Source: Membranipora membranacea (Eukaryota; Bryozoa; Gymnolaemata; Cheilostomatida; Membraniporidae). Taken from it: a stretch of 64,000 nucleotides of DNA. Location of the stretch: assembly GCA_914767715.1 (NCBI GenBank), contig OU612070.1, positions 947,501 through 1,011,500 of the forward strand, written 5' to 3'. A model generated the notes under the pieces. It was not told where the DNA came from, made no database searches, and was given only the letters and a program-made list of their open reading frames with translations. The position numbers were made by a program, and so were the translations under genes. Below, one piece after another: positions 35,801 to 46,965 of the stretch. The number at the start of each line of letters is the position of its first letter. Position 1 is the first letter of the stretch.

Positions 35801-38505
35801 TTATAAGCTTGAAGCAGATGTGAAGGATTGACAAATTTTCGAATTTTAGAGAGACAGAATAAAACTCTGTTAGATTTTAATACCAGGGACTCAACATAGG
35901 TTTTCAATGACAGATGCTGGTCCAAGATCACGCCTAAGAGTTTAATTGAAGTTGCTGATTTGATTTGTACATTATTTGAAACAAGATTAGGTATTGTTTC
36001 AACCTTTCTGTTTGAAAATACACAAAACTGGGTTTTGTCTAAATTTAGATTAAAACCATTGACAGAATACCAATTTGTTACCATTGTAACAAGAGATTCT
36101 GATTTTGATATTGCTTCATTTAGAGATTCGGATATCTCAAAAATCAAAGTATCATCAGCAAAGGCAAATGAATTTGAAAATTTTCCTAATAAATCATTTA
36201 TGGCAATATTGAAAAGCAATGGCCCCAAAATTGAACCTTGAGGAACACCACTTTTAATATTTAGAACTCCAGATGTGGCATTGCCAACTTTAAAACACTG
36301 TAATCTATTATTCAAATAGGACGATAGCATTGATTGAGCAGATTCTGCTATATAGAGATATTTTAATTTGGTGAGCAAAAGTTGATGATTTACTGAATCA
36401 AATGCCTTTCTAACGTCCAATGATAATGCTGAAATATAGCAAGGTGAAGAAGAATCAAGTTTTGATTTCCAGACATCTAGAAGACTGAGTAAAAGCTGCT
36501 CACAAGAATGGCTCTTACGGAATCCAAATTGTCTAATATTCAGTAATTTATGACTTGTAAGGAATGTAGACAGTTGGTCATTCATAAATGTTTCAAAGAT
36601 TTTAGACATATTTGGCAGTGAAGAAATTGGTCTGTAATTAGAGGGATTTGTATGGTCACCTTTCTTAAAGATAGGTCACCTTTCTTAAAGATCTTATCAT
36701 AAGCTGTAGTGAATAAGAAAATTTACTTGTATTGTGCTGAACAATCTGTTCACTAATATATTCGATAAATAAAAAATTACACATTACTGCTTCAAAAACT
36801 TTTGCAAGGGTCAAAGATCGTCTTGACAACCATATAGGCTCCTTTAGGCCCTACTCTAATTTTGCAAAATTGGTTTTAGAGAGATAACTCCAAAACAACA
36901 TAATGTTATTCACATTTATCACTCACGGAAGTCCAAAGTGATATTAGCCTGAAGGGGCTCATTAGTATCATACACCATCGGAGACAGCACCCTGGTACCC
37001 TGGTACTCATATAGTGTAACACTCTGCCACCATGTCGTGTTATCCTGAGCTTAAAACAGAAATAGGGGTAAAAGCAGAGGGAAGATAACTCTGCATTTTC
37101 AGTTAGCTTGTAGGACTATTTTTGCGTGGACATTGTTTGAAGTCGTACATTGTGGGATCGGCCAATATAACTTCTTGTCTTTGTCTATTTGTTTCACTTG
37201 GTTTTCATGTCATACCTGGATAGGTACATTAATTGCCATTCATTCAAATAACTTGGATATGAGATCTGTTCTGTTACAAAAACCTCAAAATAGTAGATGA
37301 GGGATGATGAATTTTGCCTTTTTGTTTCAAAATTAATATTAAACAATGATTCAAAATTTGATTCAGAAAAGTTTTTGTATGTGATCAAGGAGTTAGAGTC
37401 AACTAGCTCTAACTCCTTGATGTGATCAACTCGAGAGGAGTAAAATCTTCGAAGGGATGTTTCGCGGAACCAAAGCATGAAAAACTAAAAATTGCGGCTA
37501 GCTAACATTTACTCAACTCTTACAAAGCTATTGAAAATGGGTGTTAGCTAACATTAGTTCCCCTATGACCAGCACAACTTAACTCTAGCTGGAATTAACT
37601 CCTCTAAAGGTAGGACAAAGTATATTCGTTATTATTTGCTGTGGTTTGTTCTTACTGTCAGAGTCCTGAGTTAGTTCTATCTGGTGATGTTTATCTTTGT
37701 CAGAGCTGTACTTATCACATAAACCTGTTACCTTCTCCCAGCTTTCTGTGTTAGTGTAAAATGTCTGATAATCTTCTAATATTTCTGATGATAAAGTACT
37801 CTCATTATACTGACCACAAGTATCAGTCGCGTATATCTGATAGATGGATAGATAAGTATCATCAGATAAAACTTATGTATCATCATTTAGCACAATATGG
37901 TGATGAAAGTTATAACTTCCTTTATGGCTCTTCTCCAGTGCCGGTATTTTATCATCAAAGGCAAGTTGTTTTGGGGAACTTCTGATAAATGTGCTTTGTA
38001 AAACAAGCACTTTCAGACATTTGGATTCTGCTTTCTTTTATGAGTAAAAGATGCAAATTTTAATGAAATATGGATGTAGCAGAACATTGTTGTCTCATAT
38101 GAAGTGGAGATGTGTCACTACCCGTAATGACTTGAACGACTGTAACATGCTTTGAGTTGCTGTAACGACATTATCTTTTTGCTTCAATGTTTATCTCCTC
38201 AAAACAAAATGATATAAAAAATATGACACTAACATCATGGCAACATTATGCCAGTTCAAAATTTGAATATCCAAAACCCCGTAGAGGAGATTGTTTCTTA
38301 TAGGAATTAAATTATCAACTCGTTCTCACCATCAATCCGTAACCACACGTACCTCAGCTTGCTGGGCGATATTACCGAATTTAGGTTCACAACGAGTTTC
38401 TTCCCCAGTCAACTCATCATAACACCCTGCGGCAGCATCCTGAGCTAAAACTGTATCAGCTGTGAAAGAAGCAATCAGCAACAAAAACGCTACATAAGGT
38501 CGCAT
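32817..38505 (-). CDS. Secreted laminin-N / LE / WAP-domain protein (10 exons)
   Basis: Extracellular matrix-type protein. Exons: 38505-38353, 37836-37656, 37049-36927, 35168-35002, 34755-34624, 34165-34035, 33871-33759, 33519-33417, 33235-33120 and 32872-32817. Sum 1275 nt, 424 residues, all in phase. Residues 1-21 are a signal peptide. About 25-295 is a laminin N-terminal (netrin/usherin-like) domain: ATDTCG, TTWWQSVTLYEYQ, DWQPYQYYSDNCQRNYG, DFDVQC and LQSYFYAISNIEVAGR. About 296-333 is an incomplete LE (laminin EGF) module, CACNGHAGVC...CLCQHNTTGRDC, lacking the last loop. Then comes a Thr/Ser-rich linker and, from about 372, a WAP four-disulfide domain with eight Cys (GDCP...KCCGCPAMC). 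This domain order is unusual. The tandem paralogue lies upstream at 39.2-43.0 kb. Confidence 0.92.
35222..36711 (-). mobile_element. 5'-truncated LINE with intact reverse-transcriptase ORF
   Basis: The minus-strand open frame 36609-35419 (396 codons) is the RT domain plus C-terminus of a non-LTR retrotransposon: FGFRKSHSCEQLL, LDVRKAFDSVNHQLL, GVPQGSILGPLLF and the catalytic FADDTLIF. Homology (KKGDHTNPSNYRPIS) continues in frame upstream to about 36671; the lost 5' part includes any endonuclease. The 3' end is a (TAA)n tail at about 35222-35240, as in I-like LINEs. The 5' junction has a 20-bp tandem duplication (36654-36693). Inserted in the intron between exons 3 and 4 of the laminin/WAP gene, same orientation. 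Confidence 0.9.
37379..37426. mobile_element. Ultra-short palindromic insertion with 7-bp repeats (site 4)
   Basis: A 34-bp element (37386-37419) starts CAAGGAGTTAGAG, ends CTCTAACTCCTTG and has an 8-bp centre. It is flanked by perfect ATGTGAT repeats (37379-37385 and 37420-37426). It lies 9 bp from a separate MITE (37435). Confidence 0.8.
37435..37605. mobile_element. GAGGAGTAAA MITE family, copy 1
   Basis: About 170 bp running from GAGGAGTAAAATC to AATTAACTCCTC, with internal GCTAGCTAACATTTACTC and GTTAGCTAACATTAG words. The same words recur in copies at 47745-47902 and 57711-57889. No coding capacity. Intron between exons 2 and 3 of the laminin/WAP gene. Confidence 0.65.
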
Positions 38506-38848
38506 ATTTTGTTAAACGCTTAAACCTACACTATCGTTCTAGGCTCTCAGTTTCAAAACTAGTGATTTTGCACTATGTGATAAAATAAACATGATATCGG
38601 TTCACACTCCAGTTTTATTAAGTCATCAGCACGACCTATGACCTGTAACCAATCTGCAGCAGGTTACTGATCCACTGAACTCCATACTAAAATGTACCTT
38701 CTGAAAAAGCATAAAATGTAAACACGGAGTGACCTTAATTTTTGCGTATATCGAGTTACGCCTGATGGTTACACGAAATTTGCAAAATGCAATTTTCTTG
38801 GAATTCCTCATTAAAAATGAACCTAAGCTTTGACGGGATCTGGGTACC

Positions 38849-38889
38849 CTCAGTGCAAGGAGTTAAAGACTTTAACTCCTTGCTCAGTG
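38849..38889. mobile_element. Ultra-short palindromic insertion with 7-bp repeats (site 5)
   Basis: A 27-bp element (38856-38882): CAAGGAGTTAAAG, one base, CTTTAACTCCTTG. The arms are perfect. Flanked by exact CTCAGTG repeats at 38849-38855 and 38883-38889. It lies between the two laminin-N paralogues. Confidence 0.82.
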
Positions 38890-39849
38890 TAAGGAATAAA
38901 GGTTATAAAGGGTTGTTATTATAATTCTGCTGTGATAGGATAACTCTCTCTTCTTAAATATTAATGGCAGGATATCAAGTAGTTTTTGGGTGGAGGGTCA
39001 TTAAAACACAAGGAAATAGAGAATACTTGTTAATTTGTTAACCTATACACAGGTTGTCAATCATGACGTTCATGACCTACTGCTAAGCTTGTTATTGGAT
39101 CTGTGATATGGGTTACTCTACCAAATTGTTCACTGCTTGAGGGGACGAGGTGAACAATATGGTGGAGAAGTCGCCTTACTGAAACAACAAAGGAGTGAGG
39201 ATGTTGTGCAAAGCGCTAATTTAGCTCTAAATCCTCTCTCAATTGAAAGACTTTCCAGATGGACTTACTTGTCTCCGAGCAGTCCTGGCCGGTGGTGTTA
39301 TGCTGGCACAGGCACTTGACAGACCAGTCTCCATTTTCAGAAGTTGTCCTCTCACAGAATCTAGCGTGCCCGTTACAAATACATCTACAATCACCAGCAT
39401 GCTTATATAGTATCATCGTATTGTTGTAAATAATGTGGATGAGTATAATGGGTTAGGAAGCTGATACAGCTGCTAGCTGTAACGCTTTCTCTTTAGATGT
39501 TCAGTATGTTGTGGTGAACAATATCCTAAGAAATTTTCTTGGAGATTTAAGCTTGATGGATTCTTCATTTCATCTTGGCTGGCTGGCTGCCTTCCTTGAT
39601 CCAGTGACAATTGTCGTAGTTGGTAAAACCATCTGATGCAGTTTGGTCAAAGTTTTCTCACCTGCCAGATATTCTGACATCACTGATAGCATAAAAATAT
39701 GACTGCATATCTGTTTTGTTTCTGACTGTCCAGGCGTTCCCCGTGAGAGTGGAAGAATTTAAGGAAAGCAGCCTGATCTGAATCGCAGATGCTGTTGTCC
39801 ATTCCTAGGAAAAGATCAAATCTATGTAGGAACTTCTACAGTAACTGCT

Positions 39850-40075
39850 GTTGTGGGTTAAAATTGCAAGTTTTGTCTCTGTCGGAAGATAGAGAAATAA
39901 ATGTGCCTTAAGTTGCTCTCAGTTTGTAGGCAGGTCAGTGCACACCTCGGGCGTCAATCGAGCCCAGTAGTCGATAAACGACAGCGGCATTCGAACCCGA
40001 GACTTCCAACGCTTCCGCGTCGGAGGGCAGGGGCTCTAACATACTGAGTTACCTCCTACTCCTATATTTTGTTTG
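39850..40075 (-). mobile_element. tRNA-derived SINE, second family
   Basis: On the minus strand the head (from about 40075) has GTAACTCAGTATGTTAGAGC and B-box GGTTCGAATGCC. The body contains CTGACCTGCCTACAAACTGA and GACAGAGACAAAACTTGCAA. Related body fragments are at 44480-44580 and 62120-62250. It lies between exons 5 and 6 of the laminin-N paralogue. Confidence 0.75.
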
Positions 40076-40349
40076 TAATTGTGAATGAGTAAATTTAAAT
40101 ATGTGGTTTCTTAAAATTTGAATCAATGTTGCAAGCTAGGATGCAACAATGTATTTCTACAAAGCAAAGCTTTGAAAGATAGCAAATACAAGTGGAAGAA
40201 TCATTCTGTTGAATATAAACACCAAGATACGAGCAAACCGTGAAGGTACTATGAGGTATTGAAGTATGATATTCTGACGCATGTAGCAAATTGCTGGAAA
40301 CTGAGCAAGGCGCCAATCAGCAATTGACAGTGACATTTTGTCCATAGCA

Positions 40350-40863
40350 ATAGACAGTTTTCTGAGCTCTGATTAAGACCTCAATTCGGAGTTGTCCTCT
40401 CTCCAGTTTGGTACTTTTAACCCACGCTGCATAGGAAAAACGTGCTGCAAAGAGGGTTATCTTGAAAACCGCTTATAATAGGATAAAAATTATTTTTGAT
40501 TCACAATCTGAAACATTGAAAACTCAAATGGACATAGTTTGGGAAAAAATTTTTTTATTTGAATAGTCAATTATAGCATTTTCTGCCTGTTTTGCGGACA
40601 ATTTGGCAGAATTTTTCACGAGTTTCGTCACTAAAATTATGATTTATCAACATTCAAGCCTCCAATGATTTGGAAACCCTGTCTCACAGGGTTTTCAATG
40701 GTGCAGACTGTGAATCAAAAATCATTTTTAGCCTAACATAAGCGGTTTTCAAGATAACCCTCTTTCAGCAGGTTTTTCCTATGCGGCGTGGGTTAAAAGT
40801 ACCAAACTGGAGAGAGAACAACTCCGAATTGAGGCATAAATAAGAGCTCAGAAAACTGTCTAT
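40350..40863. mobile_element. Long-TIR non-autonomous DNA transposon, copy B
   Basis: 514 bp with termini ATAGACAGTTTTCTGAGCTC and exact reverse complement. It is the inverted counterpart of copy A at 28396-28912: the asymmetric block with TGTCTCACAGGGTTTTCAAT lies near the right end here and near the left end there. Intron between exons 5 and 6 of the laminin-N paralogue. Confidence 0.87.
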
Positions 40864-41636
40864 TAGGCTGAAAATATATCAATATGCTGAAAATCTATAC
40901 ATTAGAACTGACTGACCTTCAGTTTATTTTCATCTGCGTCCTGCCATCTATTATCGAGAGGAGTGAAGATGAGTGATGTACCTACAGGAGGGTAGGTTAT
41001 CTGCTGAGAATACTTACTTGTACACATAACATCAAACTCGTGGGCAGGTAAAGTCTGCAAAATCAGTAACAATATTGTGCTTTTGTTTAGAAATATCCCA
41101 CAATGCAATTATTAGGAAACCATGGACAGATGTGGCCAATGATAGCCCTATTTGAGAAAGGTCTGAGATCAAAGTAGGGATAAAAATTATCATAACGCGA
41201 AAAAACAAAGTAATTCATATGTGCTGATAATCAGATTGACCATGACATTACCTTAATATGAAAGTGTTCAGAAAAATGTTATATTCCTTGCATTCATAAT
41301 AACTATAAAAAATGTTTATTAAATCTCACATTAGCGTTGAAGCCGTAAACACGTTGACAGTTGTCACTGAAGTATTGGTAAGGCTGCCATCGCTGATGCC
41401 GTTAGTCTTCTTATAAATCTCCATTCACCCGGCCAATACGACTGGAACCGAACTTCTATCTGGGTCAGCTCATAAGTCTTTCCTGTGAAAACACATCTTA
41501 ATGTAGGTATGGAAATGGAGAGATCTTCAGTTATGTACCTTTATTATTTCAAAGGGGTGATTGAGAAATAAAAAGCCGGTTTTACTCAGTACGTGCAATC
41601 TGTATATAGCTATTCAATACCAGGCGATCGATCGAT

Positions 41637-41690
41637 GCAGCAGTAGTCTTGGGTTCGAGTTCCATTGGGGAGGGGGGGGGGGGTAGTTTT
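41637..41690 (+). repeat. B-box-like SINE scrap followed by a G-run
   Basis: GGTTCGAGTTCC matches a Pol III B-box and is followed by an uninterrupted G-rich run. No A-box or full SINE body is seen. Confidence 0.35.
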
Positions 41691-42052
41691 CTAAGACGAT
41701 AGTTCCATGGATAATGATATTAAATCTCACTACCAGCTACTTGTACTAAATTAAAGCAACTGAAATTAAATGGCCAACTTGAGGTGCATCAATTTTTTGT
41801 TTTGATCTCCCTTCCCTGCAATCAGTAAGGACGAGTTCTTTGATATGAATATAGAGGCATATCTTACTGAAGTCCAATGTGATATTAGATTGTAGGTGTT
41901 GATGTGACATGTCACTTTCGTATAAAGTAATTCTTTGCCACCAAGATCTGTTCCAGTGAGCTGAAAGACAAAAAAGTATTACTAGTGTGTGTATACTTAT
42001 CTAGATTCTGAGCAGCACAACAAACAAAACAATCATGACTAAAAAATGATTA

Positions 42053-42102
42053 GATGGATTCACTGATATATAATACATGTATTATATATCAGTGGATGGA
42101 TT
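42053..42102. mobile_element. 34-bp perfect palindrome with 8-bp target-site duplication
   Basis: The element at 42061-42094 begins CACTGATATATAATAC and is a perfect palindrome. It is flanked by exact GATGGATT repeats (42053-42060 and 42095-42102). The 8-bp duplication and CA..TG ends recall hAT elements, but the internal part is absent. Confidence 0.8.
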
Positions 42103-43660
42103 AGTTAGATATATAGGTGAAGAGTAAACTTAGTTAATTCACTGCAGGGTCTGGTCTCTGTAAATGTCTTTCAGAATATTTTCTGGGGAGCGCAACAACT
42201 TGTATATCCCCGAGAAGGTGATATAAGCTAGAGTCTCGTTTGGGTCTTGCTAGTTTGGGGTGTATCAATATAAGCTAGCACCAATTCTGTTGGGATAAAA
42301 TGTAAAGAAATGAGACTGAGTACGGTAAATGTGCAAACTCGCAAACTCTCTTGTTATTGGCCATTACTCAGAGTTAGAAAGAAGCCCATACTTTCAAAAT
42401 CCTGGATAAGTTCTATCGGATGATGATCTGTTTCATTTATACTGTTCACATTACAAGTTCCAGCCAGTATTGCCCCATTATCGGTGATTGTATGATACAT
42501 CTGGAAATCTATCAAATCTTCGGTGGATGTGTCATTGAGAGTTCGTAGACCACATGTGTTTGTTGCATCAATCTATGAATAAAATAAATAAATAAATAAA
42601 ATAAAAGCCCAGTTTCTATGAATAACAGTGCTTGGAAAATCTGTTTAGGAATTAGAGCTCTACATAAGGCCTCCATATGTTTGGTATGGAGCTCAAATGT
42701 TATGCTTAAATTAGGATTAAAGAGTATTCCGTTCAGCGTCCTCATTTAACGTCACAGTATAGATTCTGATTCTAATATATGACAACACCCTGATTAATCA
42801 ATCTATAACTTTCTGATATGGCATAAGATATTGCATATGCACAAGTTCTGCTCTGACCTAGATAATGTTACAAACCTCTGCCTCCCGAGCAACATTACCA
42901 TAGGTTGTCTCACAGATATCATCATAACATCCTGCTAGATTTGGGGGATCATTCGGTACAAATATACGATAGCTCTGAGTCTGACCAAACACATACACAG
43001 CTTGTACTGCTAGAAGTAATGTGATTTGCAGCTTTGGCAGCATGTTAACCCTCTAAGCTTTGTCTATTATTGCTGGCAAGATCACAATGTTACTATGGGT
43101 GCTTTTGAACTTTAGGCCTCATTCAACCTTGAGCAGATATTGAATTAGGTTTGAGAGATTTTATTACAGCCGCTGTTTATGGGCTGTATAATGTCAGCTC
43201 AAAAGTTCAATACTATGCACTGCACACAAAAACAGTGTATAATCAACTTTGTCACTTCCTCACATCCAAGCGCGATTACCAAAAACTCCCAGTCTGATGT
43301 GTTGATTCGCTGATTGACAGATGCAGGCAAAAGAAGTTGCTTACCCTTGTCATATGCGGACACAACTCACTTTTCCACGAAGAAGGATAATTCATCACGG
43401 ACGTGGATAAAACATAACGACTCGTGCCAGCAAACCAACTCCGAATTCAGTGTTATTGGATAACTGCGTGCCAAGAGATTATAAGGGTTTGCTTGTTTGC
43501 CAAGCCTGCGAGAGAGACTTTTCACACATAATTTTAGTAGATGACGATGAAAAAAATCTGCCATATATATATTTTTTATTTTACCATTGCAACATAAGTA
43601 CAAGGATCTGATAGCTAAAGTTACGAAGACGCTTATTGTAACAATTATGTTGATACTGTT

Positions 43661-45209
43661 TTAGTCACAAACAGATGTCAAAGGATCACATTGTCGACAG
43701 GCACATGAGGTTGCAGATGGATATGTTATAAATTCTATTTCATAGCCTGGCATACACTCTGTTAGCTCATAGGAAATTTCATCATAATTCTGATATACAC
43801 AGTACTTGTGATGTGTGACTGTGTACTCTAAACTCTCCTCGTCTGGCTGGTGCTATAAAGTACAGAAAAAAACCACTCCTGTATGGAATTGATATGCTTA
43901 TACACAGGGTATAGTCATCAATAAAAACAAAATATCTATATTGGAGTTGTGCTACTATACTTCTGACTACCAGTTGCCTCACAGATTTTTTCATAGTTAA
44001 CTTTCATGCTAGTGTTGTGTTGAGTGCGATTGAGGTAAAATTGCTCATCATAATAAAGCGCAATCAATAACTGAATTCCGCACAAAAGTTGGAATCGGTA
44101 AACCTGTTGCTGGCAAGATCGGATTTGTCCCTCTTGGCTGATGGCAGAAGGATATTTGTTAAGGATGGGTGTGGTGCCCAGTTGTTGCAATATCCGTCCC
44201 ACTATCAGAACAAACTCTACTGCGAGCCTCAGAGACCATCTCAGGTTAATCTCCTGGGATATTGCCAAATGTGCTGATAAACAGTAAGGAGTTGATTGTA
44301 GAAGATTTTCAATGAGTGCTCCTAAATATGAGTGCTCCTAAATATGAGTGCTCCTAAATATGAGTGCTCCTAAATTCATATTCACATGTATATACAACAG
44401 GATATCATTGCTCCTAGTTTAACATTATTGCTTCAACAAAAATAAGGGCGTTGTCAAGCAGCTGTGCAGTTTAAGCGGATATAACAACTGCTAGCAGGGG
44501 TAGGAGGTAGGTGAGTTAGTTAGTGCGCAACAAACAAGTCTACTGACTACTGACCTGCCTGCAAACTGCGCTTTTTTCATTGTTATTCTAACAAATATTC
44601 CGTTCTATTCTATCCCATGACAAATCCTACTACTATGAACAGTCATAAATATTACAGATCCATCTCGGCCATTATCGGGTCTTATCAAGAAAATGGTGCA
44701 AATGAAAATTATCAGAACCAGCTCTGCCTTCTCAAGCCTACCAGCGTAGCTTAAAGCTGGGCTCATATCTAACAAGTGCTTAAAAGTGATAGTGACATTG
44801 GTAACTCGTAGAAAGAGTTTGTTCCCTCTGTGGTGGTGGAGTTATATTGCAAAAGTCTGGTATCGAAACGCATTGATACCGGACTTTTGCGATATAACTC
44901 CGCCACCCACCACTAACGGAACAAACTTATATGCTGCTATAGATAATTCACTCCTATCTGGATTAATGCAAAAACATGCATCCGAACGAGCATCAAACAG
45001 CAACCAAATAAGTATTGCGTAACACTCACAGGTATCTCAGATGATATACACATTCCCTCACATATATTCAGAGTTATGTACCCCCCACAGTGACCCTCTG
45101 TTGAGTTAGAGTACATTCTGTAAGGTGAGGTGTGGCAGTGTCGAGTCTGGACCTGGATATAGCTCTGATATAACAATATCCATATACATGTGGTCAGTGT
45201 CCCCTGCAT
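43661..45209 (-). CDS. Secreted cystine-knot (CTCK-like) protein, one internal exon not located
   Basis: First exon 45209-45030: an N-terminal signal peptide, then HCHTSPYRMYSNS, GHCGGYITLNICEGMC, the CxGxC pattern of C-terminal-cystine-knot/VWF-like or glycoprotein-hormone-like domains. Donor GTGAGT, phase 0. Last exon 43852-43661, acceptor TTTATAG: HHKYC...LTECMPGYEIEF...SCACRQC, matching the end of the knot (CxC pair), with a stop. The paired-Cys segment expected between the two exons (about 15-25 residues) was not found, so it must sit in a small exon in 43853-45029 or be lost. A secreted ligand or mucin-type dimerisation module is plausible. The exact subfamily cannot be assigned. Confidence 0.75.
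44312..44376. repeat. 16-bp tandem repeat, four copies
   Basis: Unit GAGTGCTCCTAAATAT repeated four times almost perfectly, in the intron of the cystine-knot gene. Confidence 0.92.
44480..44580 (-). mobile_element. SINE fragment, second family
   Basis: Minus strand shows AGCGCAGTTTGCAGGCAGG and a GGTAGGAGG-type head scrap in the order of the SINE at 39850-40075. It is internally deleted. Confidence 0.5.
44814..44930. repeat. Foldback element, arms of about 50 bp
   Basis: Left arm includes GAGTTATATTGCAAAAGTCT. The right arm is its near reverse complement. Both outer ends carry GTTTGTTCC. The spacer is about 10 bp. The arm mismatches indicate age. Intron of the cystine-knot gene. Confidence 0.85.
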
Positions 45210-45905
45210 AGCTACACCTGGCACGGCAAAGTCTCTAAGGTGTGATGGTATGGAAAGGCAACTCTAAAAATCAAACAAAACCTTCATACTCTAAAAATGT
45301 CGTGATGAAACAAGATTATGCAGTCCACCAAAGTAATGTACACGTTTATCTATCATATTTAATTCACATTCACATTCACAGCTCTAAGGGTACAAAGTTT
45401 TTCCACAGATTTCTCTGTTTCTTTATTGACTTGTAGCGATTATTGACTTGTAGCGATTTTCTTCACGCTGATTTCAGCTGTCAGTTGATTACCAGTGGAA
45501 CTAATGACTTGGAAACCTGGACGTTACAATGAAATCTCTTCATTGCATGCAAGTCATTGTCAGCATTGACAGACAGCAAATATCATATCAGTTAGTTAAT
45601 AGATAGGGAAGGGGTGTTCTACCAGGATCGATTGTCTCAACCTGTTCTTAGTGGCTGTGATTTCAACCTAAAAAAAGCTGGCTTTGTGGAGTAGTATTCT
45701 AAATGTAGTCATTTTAGGTCGTGTGTACTATACCGTTATGTTCTGTCCAGATTCATACTAAAATGCTTCTTTTATGCATTTTGAAATTTCTACCCTTCTA
45801 CCCACGTTACTCCTCCTGCACCTTGCTTCAGGGTGGGAGTCAGTGATGAAGCTGCCAAAGAGAAACAGAGTACAAAAGGATTATATTAATTGTGACATCA
45901 CTTAC

Positions 45906-46429
45906 CCTGAAATGTAACACGGAAGCTCTCTTCTACTGTTACCTCCGGACTCAGCTCAGCTTTTAGACGACTCGACTTAACTACACCTGAGCCAGTGGAT
46001 AAACAACCTGTAACATAATGGTCACTGTGGTTTCAAAATATGCTCACTATGTTTGAATACAACACATTCTAGGCATTTAATGCTAATTTTTGGTTTTGGC
46101 TCTCATTAGTTTTTGTATTTTAATGACCTTGTGATATGTTGTTTTTAATAATTGGATGGAGTTAGGGCCATTCAAAAGTGTACAGGATTGTTTATGATGG
46201 GATATAAGGGTGGAGCAATATTATGTTGTGGCGGCACAGTGCAAAAAAGACCAAGTCTGGATATTTTTCTTCTGGGACAGACAGTTATTGTAGATTAAGT
46301 TGGTATTGCTAACATGCTATCACTGTGCCAATCATAACAATTCTGATTAATGAGTATATTTCCCCACATAAATAAGGTTAATTGTTTACACACACCTTTC
46401 CGTTTCCCTCTCTTTGTAGAAATCCCCAT
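45906..46429 (-). CDS. Possible 5' exons upstream of the cystine-knot gene
   Basis: A TATA-like GCTATAAAATTCC at about 46495 precedes ATG 46429. The frame 46429-46396 ends at a GTGTGT donor (phase 1). A second exon, 46007-45906, has a TTACAG acceptor and GTAAGT donor, also phase 1, encoding GCLSTGSGVVKSSRLK and 19 more residues. These could splice to an acceptor at 45217 in frame with the cystine-knot exon, but this would place its signal peptide internally. They may instead be 5' UTR or a separate small gene. Confidence 0.3.
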
Positions 46430-46699
46430 TCAGCTCTACATGTAAATGAGAACATCCTGGTTGATATCTCAAAACCCCCCAGGAATTTTATAGCCCCATC
46501 AATCATGTCAATATGCTGTCACATGATGCGTGAGAGGCGTGATATTTTCTACTGCTGTATTTTGCCAAGTGTTAATTTCCTTATTCGAATACTCGGCGAT
46601 GGCATTTAGCGATTACACTAAAATGATGCAATCGTCAAAAACAAAAGTGTTTTAGATATCATTTTTCATTGAAAACCATAGTAATACAAAGTCCACTTA

Positions 46700-46847
46700 T
46701 GTCATGATAAGAGTGCAGTGCTTGTGAATCCCTTTCAGTCAGGCGTAACTAGCGTCTTATATAGAGGGAAGTACATGATAGGAATGCAGTGCTTGTGAAT
46801 CCCCCTTCAGTCAGGTGTAACTAGCGTCTTATATAGAGGGAAGTAGT
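46700..46847. repeat. Direct tandem duplication, about 75-bp unit
   Basis: Two copies contain TGCAGTGCTTGTGAATCCC, TTCAGTCAGGCGTAACTAGC and GTCTTATATAGAGGGAAGTA, with a few differences. They end about 120 bp upstream of the FtsH-like start codon and may therefore overlap its promoter. Confidence 0.9.
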
Positions 46848-46965
46848 AAAGTATATCAACCAAGCTCAAATATTCACAAGGAAGCAATCATACTAAGCTA
46901 GTCTTAACTTGGTGGTCAGTCTATCGGCTGTCACCTATCACCAGAATCTGGAGGCTCGTGTAGCA

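Larger units (their letters stand above)
39216..43043 (-). pseudogene. Laminin-N paralogue, frameshifted exon 4, no WAP exons
   Basis: Tandem paralogue of the laminin/WAP gene. Exons: 43043-42876 (ATG, signal peptide), 42572-42392, 41960-41868, 41482-41330, 41054-40917, 39804-39662 and 39384-39269 (or reading on to a stop at 39216). Exon 2 is the same length as in the paralogue (181 nt) and the splice phases agree. Exon 4 is 14 nt shorter than its counterpart, and the protein homology changes frame twice: after FQSYWPG near 41434, and before WQPYQYFSDNCQ near 41388. Each change is explained by one missing base. The other exons are open, including ICNGH...CLCQHNTTGQDC (LE module). No WAP exon is found before the next gene. 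It is either a young pseudogene or a sequence with two indel errors. Confidence 0.75.

Noticed and set aside
44100-44284. Minus-strand frame as the missing cystine-knot exon
   Set aside because: It is open and can be phased, but it lacks the expected Cys pair and its donor is weak.
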